The position numbers and the translations under genes were made by a program. Of a stretch of DNA of 64,000 nucleotides, positions 56,901 through 64,000 are shown piece after piece (positions within the stretch are counted from its first letter, which is position 1; every line of letters starts with the position of its first letter). The notes beneath the pieces were generated by a model. It saw only the letters and a list, made by a program, of their open reading frames with translations, ran no database searches and was not told the origin of the DNA. The DNA comes from Boswellia sacra (lineage: Eukaryota > Streptophyta > Magnoliopsida > Sapindales > Burseraceae). The stretch spans positions 132,001 to 196,000 of the forward strand of contig SNVD02011141.1 of assembly GCA_013180625.2 (NCBI GenBank). The letters run 5' to 3'.

Positions 56901-59900
56901 TGGGCAAGAGGATGGTGCATTTAGAATGTCTGACTCCTCAAAAGCTGAAGAAGAATGAGCTCTTGGGTGGTCAACTTTCAAACAATCATCCCTAGCCCTA
57001 GCTGCTACCCCAGAAGTCAAACTCTTCTCAATTTTAGAAACTTTAACTTCAACTTCTGGTTGCGTTAGATCCTCATTCAGATTGAGGGGAAGTCCTACTC
57101 CAGATGTGGGGAGATCAGAAGTGTTAGGTCCCTCACTGATCTCAAATGTCATCTGACTGGTAATACCAGTATGACAAGCAGAGACTTTCCTCCTTTTCCT
57201 ATTCTCAGGTGAAGTTCCAATGAAACCACTGCCACCTAAAATCTTAGGCTCAGAACATTCTTCTGTTGAATCGCTTGGATGCAAAATACTGACTCCATCA
57301 GGACAAGGTCGTAACTCAACATCCACATTACCAGTACAACTAACTTCTGCAGGATTACCATCTTTAACAGATTTACTTCTAGTTGCATTCATGCATTGCG
57401 TAGAGCTAATTACTTGTACAGGTCCAATTAATATGTCAGTCATCATTGCCTCTGAGATAGAGGTCCTAACTTTGCTCTTATCAGTACTATTAGGCATATC
57501 CTTCTCACTGTCTCCCGAATGTATAGTATTCTGTAATCCTTCTCTGCCACCATTGTCAAGTGATAAGGTTACCCCGTCAGGTGTCGACTTCCCACCGGTA
57601 TTATCACCAGTCCCAAGATTGATTTCTTCCGAATTAATACAGATATTATCAGAATATGAGATGCTACATCTTTCATGGTTGGAGCAGTCTGCATTTATGG
57701 AAACTTTGTGAACCCTGGTTTCCCCTGAACTTGACAAAGCAGATATATCACTGCTTCTTCCAGAAAGAACTACTGGAAATCCTTCCACAGTACTGCTAAC
57801 ACAAGCAGGATCCACCTGACTTTTACACGGCTGCTTACCAGAAGCATCCACAATGCCAATGTCAGAATCAGAAATTTTCTCCTTTGAGCTAGCTAGACTG
57901 GTAAGATTTGTGGTTGTGTTCATCTCACATGCAAAATCAAGTCTATTTAAATGACCCTCACGTTCTTTGTTTTCCTCTGAGCTAAACAAATGAGAATTGT
58001 TACCTCCTAGTGAAAAAAGATTTTCTGAAGATTCTTTTGTGCAAGCATTCTCAAGCAATAAAATGTTTCTTTTATGACAAAGCTGCTTGCTAACACCTTC
58101 AACAGTACCAATGTGAGAAACAGCGGTTTCATTTAGTGGTTTCATTTGATCCTTGCCTGTATCGTGTAAGATATGCAAACAATTATCAGGATTTACAGAG
58201 CCCTCGTCAATCTTAATTTCTTTAAGACTGGAAGATGCCGAAGGAGAAATTGAGCCACTCATTTTTCTCTTAATCTTAGCAACACATGATCCACCAGAAT
58301 CAACATCAGTGCTAACTTCCTCTGATCTCGCAGCTTGAGAAGATCCACCCACTTTTTCTTTTTCATGCAACATGGTTACTTCATTTGGATTAGGATGTGA
58401 TAAAATAGGATCTGAAGGCACACTGGCAGGAGTAATTTTCACTTTACAAGTTTTCACTTCCTTTTCCAGCATGGGGGCTGCAGGTGCATTAAGGGTGGAG
58501 CTATCTACTTCAATAAGTCCACCAAGCTTCTCTGTGGATTGCGAACCTGCAGGGTTTACAACTTTCTTCAATACTTTCTTCACAATTTTCTTTTTCTTTG
58601 CAGCCTTGGGCAAAGGTGTTTTACTAGTAGCAGCATCAATGCCCACTTTATGTGAAACAATACACTTTGACCTTTCAGCTGTAGTCTTTGCAATTGAATC
58701 ATTACCCTCACTGGTGAAAGACTGTGAATTATGATCATGCATTACACCAAGAGCCGTAGGTGCAACCTTCTTTCCAGAATGTCCAACATCCTTAGTATCA
58801 GAATTGGAGGCATTGTTAACAACATCTCGGGAACTGTCCAACTTTATACTATTGTCACTGAGTTTGTTTATTTGAGAACTTGCACAACCCTTATCAGACA
58901 TCATAACTTTCCTAATTCTTCTATTCTTAGGTGTCAAACTTGTATCAGAAACAACAGCAGAACTCGAGGATGTCACAATCGCCTTGGCCACCAAAGAATT
59001 AGATTTGAAAGAAACATCGAGCTCTACAGGACTTCCTTCCCTTTCTTCTTCTGCACCCATGCCAAGCTCTGAATACACAACCTTATCTTTCCCTCTAAAT
59101 GAACCTGACTTCATACCATCAAAATAACTTGAATAACGTAGTTCATCATTATCCCTATTCCTAAAACAAGGTTTCTGAATTCTCAAGAGTGCACTCTTCT
59201 TTTGTACTTGCTTCCTTGGGGTCCTGTTGTACTCAAAACTATTCTCTTTGCTTCCTCTACTATTACCATATCTCTCCGAATCTAACCCATAAAACTCACG
59301 CTTCCCACTAAAAGCCCTCATTCCACCACCAAAATTCTCACTATTTGGCAACATTTCAATCACTGAATCACTAGTCTCTCTCTCTCTAAACGACTGTCTA
59401 TTGAAAGCCCCATCTCTGACATCAATCCTCAATAACTCATTATTCTCTCTCAATGACTGACTATCGAGAGCCCCATCTCTCACATTACTCCTCAATAACT
59501 CATTGCTATCAAAATGTGAACCACGTATGCTATTGTAATTACTCGAATTCAATCTCCCAGAATCAGATGCAAAATGACTACGACGGGTCACAAACTCTAC
59601 TCTTTGATTACTACTACCAATCTTATGCTCATATTCTAGGTCTCTAAACCTATAATTCGTATCTAATTCATGCTTAATCTTATCAACTGAACGAAAAGGG
59701 GACATGGGTCGGCTGTCAAAATGACGGTGATGTTCCAAATTGTTGACGACCGAACGGAGATCCGGCAAAATCCTGGGCGTCTCCCACCTATCACGCCGGG
59801 CATCCAGTTCAGGCAACAGACGTTGACGATGATGTTGCTGCTGCTGCTGTTGTTGGTGATGATGATGGCGATCGCCATCGAGAGAAATCCGATGGGAAAA

Positions 59901-60263
59901 ATCGAGACTTCGCTGATGGATGTGGTGAGTGTGATCAAGATTTTGACTTTTAGGGCTAGGGTTGGGGTTAAAATTGGGATTAAAGATGAATTGGGAATTG
60001 TAGGAAGGAGGCGGCGGAGGGGCAGGGAGACGCAATTGTTGTTGCTGTGAAGGCGGGGGCGGCAGGGGGAGTGGTTGTTGTTGTGGGGGTAGTGGCGGCG
60101 GCGGCGGGAGTTGCTGTGTTGAAGATTGTGCTTGAGGTGGTGGCAGTGGTTGTTGTGGTCGTGGGAGATAGTTCTGATTGTAAACATGGGACCCATAAAA
60201 ATTGGTATTGGGAGGAGAAACGGCGACGTACCTGGTGGAGTGATGAATGTAAGAAGGATCCAT
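50909..60263 (-). CDS. Large CCCH zinc-finger protein, C3H7/ZC3H3-like, 2126 aa
   Basis: Ten exons join in frame: 55331-60263, 54395-54596, 54146-54296, 53911-54010, 53617-53691, 52635-52725, 52164-52434, 52017-52059, 51839-51942, 50909-51319. The 4.9-kb first exon encodes about 1644 mostly disordered residues: a Pro/Gln-rich N-terminus with poly-Pro and poly-Gln/His tracts, a Lys-rich KKKKIVKKVLKKV patch, and long Ser/Asp-rich stretches. The C-terminus has five consecutive CCCH fingers, starting at CQFFTRFGKC, CTKFLNGLC, CSYFLQGLC, CEGFLKGYC and CPIFEATGSC, with the Cx7-8Cx4-6Cx3H pattern. The order matches plant C3H7-type proteins and animal ZC3H3, which acts in mRNA polyadenylation and export; the plant role is inferred. 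The start is the ATG at 60263. An acidic tail (DDSDAAELQFDDLDEL) ends the protein. Confidence 0.92.
59829..60130 (-). repeat. Codon-repeat tracts in the CCCH gene N-terminus
   Basis: A CAG/CAT-type tract at about 59829-59870 encodes mixed Gln/His, and CCG/CCA-type tracts at about 60000-60130 encode Pro/Gln runs. They keep the opposite strand open and create spurious plus-strand frames. Confidence 0.85.
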
Positions 60264-60464
60264 CACTGCCCTCTTATTCTTCTTCTTCTTCTTCTTGTTG
60301 CTTGCTTGCCGCTTTGCGAAATGCGATTCCTTTGGTTTCGTTTGTGTGATTGTGTTTTGTTATCCTTTTTTACTTTCCTTTTTGACTTGCGTTGTTGACT
60401 GTTTGCTTTGCCTTTGTTGCTTCATACTTTCCTTGCTTCCCTTCCCTAAATTTTTGTTCGTTAG
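60264..60464 (-). promoter_or_regulatory. Remaining promoter/5'-UTR of the CCCH zinc-finger gene
   Basis: Only about 200 bp separates the ATG of the CCCH gene from the first base of the copia LTR. It contains a (GAA)n-type purine run on the minus strand next to the ATG (60270-60297). Any promoter sequence further upstream is now on the far side of the element. Confidence 0.6.
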
Positions 60465-60870
60465 TGTTATAAAATATTATAAAATGTAAGTGGATTTACT
60501 GCCACTTGGATATTAGTGGAGTTACCACTTAAATATTAGTGGAGTTACCACTTATATGTTAGTGGAGTTACCACTTATGTGTGTGTGTCCATGAAATATA
60601 TTTTCATTTTTAATTAGGTACAATTACATTAATGACCATTCATACTTCTCTATAAATAGGCATCCAACATTGTAATGTAAATGATGAAGAATAATAGAAA
60701 AAGGAAATCCTCTCATTTCTCCTTCTTCCTTCTTTCTTTATTTCTACCATTATTTTGCTTTGCATTCTAGGAGTAATTCACATTTCCTTTACCTCATTTT
60801 GTTACTTATATTATATATAAGTAAACTCCATTACACCACTTATACCAATCCATACTTTTATTCACTTAAG
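60465..60870 (+). repeat. 5' LTR of the plus-strand copia element (right end approximate)
   Basis: It begins TGTTATAAAATATTATAAAA at 60465. A TATA box (CTATAAATAG) lies at about 60650, and a pyrimidine-rich leader follows. The right end is uncertain: TTATTCA at 60864 is a possible terminus. The stretch GTTATAAAACGTTATCAGCACGA (60870-60892) probably contains the primer-binding site. The 3' LTR is outside the window, so the limits could not be confirmed by comparison. Confidence 0.75.
60513..60582. repeat. 24-bp tandem repeat in the LTR, three copies
   Basis: The unit ATTAGTGGAGTTACCACTTA with four variable bases occurs three times, upstream of the TATA box. Each unit holds the partial palindrome AGTGGAGTTACCACT. 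Confidence 0.9.
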
Positions 60871-61330
60871 TTATAAAACGTTATCAGCACGAATTATTTT
60901 TCCAAAGGTATGTTGTTTATCTTACCATATTCTTTCAATTATTATTCGATCAATTTTTCTTAATTTGTTCTTGTTAATATTAAATAAATGTTAACTACCT
61001 TATAAGTATGCTCTGTGGTTGCCATTATATTGGATCTCCACATCAGAAAATAAGGCTAGTTTTATAATATTAAAATTATCTTATTATCCATCTTACTTTA
61101 TTATGTTCATATTCTTGTTGCATTATTTGTGTCATCATTTATGTTTCAAATTTATTTGTTTATAGCCACGACTTAAAGTTTTCTGGCCTAAATTCATTTG
61201 GTCGTGACTTTAAGTCTTTTGGTAATTAATTTACATTACTTGCGTTATTATTTAAACTGTCAATATTAATCCAACTTAGAACCTGAAGTTCTAATTCCTA
61301 ATGATTAAATTTGTTTATTTTGACTAGATA
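60870..61330 (+). other. Leader of the plus-strand copia element
   Basis: AT-rich untranslated leader between the primer-site region and gag. No coding frame. Confidence 0.6.
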
Positions 61331-62330
61331 ATGGCAAATTTCGAAAAATTGATGTTTGAGCCATTATTGCATAATGGAGACAATTATTCAGATTGGGCTG
61401 ATGATGTTGTACTTCACTTGAATTCCATGGGCATCGGACACACCATAACAAATGAAAATACTGCATCCCTGCAGGATCAGTCTAAGGCCATGATATTATT
61501 GCGTCATCATTTAAGTAAAGGCCTGAAATCCGAATATACAACTATAACTGATCCATTAGCTCTTTGGAACAATTTGAAAGAAAGATTTGATCAGCAAAGA
61601 ACAATAATATTGCCAAGGGCCCGATTCCAATGGCAGAATTTGAGACTTCAGGATTTCAAAACAATAAGCGAATATAACTCAGCCATGTTCAGAATTGTAT
61701 CTCAATTGAGGTACTGTGGGCAAACTGTTACTGAAGAGGAGATGTTTTCTATCTACATTTCATCCCTCCAATATGATCCTGATGCAACAATATCGAGAGC
61801 GCAAATTTAAGAAATACACTGAGTTGATATCATGTCTTTTGGTTGCTGAGCAAAACAATGAAATCCTATTGAAAAATTATCAATTACGTCTCACTGGATC
61901 TACAGCATTCCCTGAAGTGAATGCTATGTCATTTAATAAACGTGGTGGCAAGAGTGGTCGTGGTTTTGGCAGAAAAATGTTCCAACCTAGAGGTGAAAAT
62001 TTCAAGAAATTTAAACCAAACCACCAGAAGTGGAACAAAAATGACTCGACATATGACAAAGAAAAGGTTCATCAACTCAAACCACAAAGAAGCAATGAAA
62101 GTACTTGCTACAGATGTGGCGCAAAGGGCCATTGGTCACGTACTTGCCGTACACCAAAGCATTTAGTGGATCTGTATCAAGCTTCCATAAAGAATAAGGG
62201 AAAGAATGTTGAGACAAATTATATAGATGACCCAGTGGGTGACACTGATTTTGATATCTCAGATTTCTTTCCTAGTTCAGATGAAGCTATTGGCCAGATA
62301 ATGATTACTGAAAATGCCCCAGCCAACTGA
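61331..62330 (+). pseudogene. copia gag with one frameshift
   Basis: The first frame (61331-61810) starts MANFEKLMFEPLLHNGDNYS and has the copia gag helical core (SDWADDVVLHLNSMGI, ALWNNLKERFDQQ, FRIVSQLRYCGQ). At about 61795-61805 the homology jumps to the +1 frame, which continues FKKYTELISCLLVAEQNNEI and reaches a basic region and a CCHC knuckle, CYRCGAKGHWSRTC (C-x2-C-x4-H-x4-C), ending at 62330. A single inserted base would explain the break. No canonical slippery heptamer in register was seen, so a mutation is more likely than programmed shifting. Confidence 0.88.
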
Positions 62331-62494
62331 ATAACTATTACTTTCTCGCTTTTGTTATATTTTGTAATGATGTCCTATTTTAATTTTTTTTTTGGTTTTG
62401 ATCTATCTTTTATGTACTTTCTTTATAAATAGTTTTGATATGCTTTTGTTTAGCATAAAATCATATCTAATGTAAACTTTTGTAATGAAAGGGA
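62331..62494 (+). other. Spacer between copia gag and pol
   Basis: A 164-bp T-rich non-coding spacer with stops in the pol frame (the last is TGA at 62486-62488) separates gag from pol. Most copia elements keep gag and pol in a single frame, so here pol needs its own start, splicing or another route. Confidence 0.75.
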
Positions 62495-64000
62495 ATGGAC
62501 ATCAAGACTTTATCTTTGCCTAAAAATGATGGAAATCTGTGCCTAGTTGATAGTGCAACCACACATACAATTCTTAAAGATAAAAAATATTTCCTAAATT
62601 TAACCTTTCTGGAAGTAAAGGTTAACACTATATCAGGGTCCGTAAACATGATTGAGGGCTCTGGAAGAGCCACAATAATGCTGACAAATGGTACTAAGTT
62701 GAATATTAATAATGCCTTATATTCAAGCAAATCCAGAAGAAATTTGCTCAGTTTCAAAGATATAAGACATAATGGATATCATATTGAGACATGTTGTGAA
62801 AATAATATTGAATTCCTTTGTATTACCTCAAATGTCTCAGGACAGAAATTAATATTAGAGAAGCTTGAAGCTTTCTCTTCTGGGTTATATTACACATATA
62901 TAAGGTCCATTCAAACATACGCAGTTATGAAACAGAAGTTTAATGATCCTAAGACTTTTATGTTATGGCATGACCGTCTTGGTCACCCAGGATCATCAAT
63001 GATGCGTAGAATTGTTGAGAATACAAATGGACACCCACTAAAGAGTCAGAAAATTCTTCTGTCCAATGAAACTACTTGTACCGCTTGTTCGCAAGGAAAA
63101 TTGATTGTTAGACCATCTCTCTCTAAGATTGGTCAAGAATCCCCATCATTTTTACAAAGAATCCAGGGGGATATATGTGGACCTATTCATCCACCGAGTG
63201 GACCTTTTCGCTATTTTATGGTTCTAATTGATGCTTCTGCACGGTGGTCTCATGTATGTTTGTTATCAACTAGAAATATTGCATTTGCAAAGCTACTTGC
63301 TCAAATTATAAAATTACGGACACATTTTCCAGATTATCCTATAAGGTCCATACGTTTGGATAATGCTGGTGAGTTTACATCAAAAGTTTTTGATGATTAT
63401 TGTATGTCCGTTGGAATTGATATTGAGCATCCTGTCCCATATGTCCATACCCAAAATGGTTTGGCAGAATCACTTATAAAGCGACTGCAGATAATTGCAC
63501 GAACTTTATTATTGAGAACACAGTTGCCAACCTCTGTCTGGGGCCATGCTATTTTACATGCTGCATCATTGATCAGATTAAGGCCCACTGCTTATCATGA
63601 ATATTCACCAATACAACTTGTACTTGGCCAACAACCCAATATATCCCATCTAAGAATTTTCGGTTGTGCCGTACAAGTCCCCATTGCTCCCCCGAAGCGG
63701 ACAAAAATGGGGCCTCAACGCAGGTTGGGGATATATGTAGGTTATAATTCTCCATCTATTATCAGATATTTGGAACCCATGACGGGTGATATTTTTACTG
63801 CACGATTTGCAGATTGTCATTTCGATGAGACAGTTTTCCCACCTTTAGGAAAAAGGAAAATGCCTCTCGAAGTTGGGCATGTGCCTCCTGAAAGAAATCC
63901 AGAACTTTCTTGGAATGTGAAAACATTGTCTCATCTTGATCCTCGCACATCTCAATGTGAAAATGAAGTGCAAAGGATGATATATCTTCAGACTATCGCT
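62495..64000 (+). CDS. copia pol: protease and integrase, open to the window edge
   Basis: An unbroken frame of 502 codons runs from the ATG at 62495 to the last base of the window. The aspartic protease motif is LVDSATTHTI (about residues 18-27). The GAG-pre-integrase zinc-binding region has WHDRLGHPG and TACSQGK. The integrase core has its acidic triad in GDICGP, RLDNAGEF and GLAESL, spaced as in copia integrases. The frame continues past LRIFGCAVQV and GIYVGYNSPS, the usual region between integrase and reverse transcriptase. RT and RNase H lie beyond the window. The frame is intact, unlike the gag upstream, which suggests a fairly young insertion. Confidence 0.93.
   Translation, partial: MDIKTLSLPKNDGNLCLVDSATTHTILKDKKYFLNLTFLEVKVNTISGSVNMIEGSGRATIMLTNGTKLNINNALYSSKSRRNLLSFKDIRHNGYHIETCCENNIEFLCITSNVSGQKLILEKLEAFSSGLYYTYIRSIQTYAVMKQKFNDPKTFMLWHDRLGHPGSSMMRRIVENTNGHPLKSQKILLSNETTCTACSQGKLIVRPSLSKIGQESPSFLQRIQGDICGPIHPPSGPFRYFMVLIDASARWSHVCLLSTRNIAFAKLLAQIIKLRTHFPDYPIRSIRLDNAGEFTSKVFDDYCMSVGIDIEHPVPYVHTQNGLAESLIKRLQIIARTLLLRTQLPTSVWGHAILHAASLIRLRPTAYHEYSPIQLVLGQQPNISHLRIFGCAVQVPIAPPKRTKMGPQRRLGIYVGYNSPSIIRYLEPMTGDIFTARFADCHFDETVFPPLGKRKMPLEVGHVPPERNPELSWNVKTLSHLDPRTSQCENEVQRMIYLQTIA

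Noticed and set aside
57220..57711. 163-codon plus-strand open frame
   Set aside because: It is the complement of the long exon of the CCCH zinc-finger gene, which has the coding composition and domains.
59663..60349. Open frames on both strands near the CCCH gene start
   Set aside because: They are shadows of the Pro/Gln/His codon tracts of exon 1.
61795..61810. Programmed ribosomal frameshift in copia gag
   Set aside because: The local AAATTTA word is not in the register needed for a canonical -1 slip, and the needed shift is +1; a simple insertion is the more likely cause.

Overview
The window is nuclear DNA of a flowering plant, most likely a woody eudicot and possibly Citrus-like (an inference from the gene set, not tested). 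It is AT-rich and has spliced genes with GT-AG introns, Ty1/copia retrotransposons, hAT and PIF/Harbinger-type DNA transposons and a nuclear gene for a chloroplast NDH subunit. No tRNA, rRNA, CRISPR array or bacterial-type operon was seen.

Layout. 1-3792: 5' part of a decayed copia retrotransposon on the minus strand with an unusually repetitive 1.87-kb LTR. 5934-6400: broken GRF-type zinc-finger gene. 7186-17469: a cluster of three calmodulin-like (CML) units on the minus strand: a dead copy (8659-9103), an intact copy (13886-14344) on a tandem duplicate of the same segment, and an older intact paralogue (16987-17469). An LTR-like remnant lies at the duplication boundary. 18341-44324: a large direct tandem duplication, each unit carrying a UDP-sugar pyrophosphorylase (USP) gene of 16 or 17 coding exons on the minus strand, with a third partial copy (exon 1 plus upstream DNA) stitched into the junction. 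44.6-48.8 kb (+): a plant gene of unknown function. 49.0-50.1 kb (-): ndhM. 50.9-60.3 kb (-): a large CCCH zinc-finger gene (C3H7/ZC3H3-like). 60465-64000 (+): the left part of a younger copia element inserted about 200 bp upstream of the C3H7-like start codon.

The most interesting structure is the USP duplication. Copy A has an in-frame nonsense codon, several destroyed splice sites and a lost exon. Copy B keeps its splice sites and reading frame, but a 752-bp hAT element with a perfect 8-bp target duplication sits in its last coding exon. Copy B would therefore end in 19 element-encoded residues in place of the normal C-terminus. Three transposons occupy only one unit each, and each empty site is visible in the other unit, which gives their order relative to the duplication.

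The functional genes here belong to different processes: nucleotide-sugar salvage (USP), calcium signalling (CML), photosynthetic cyclic electron flow (NdhM) and RNA processing or export (C3H7-like). Nothing suggests that they work as a pathway. The shared theme is local duplication followed by decay and transposon insertion.
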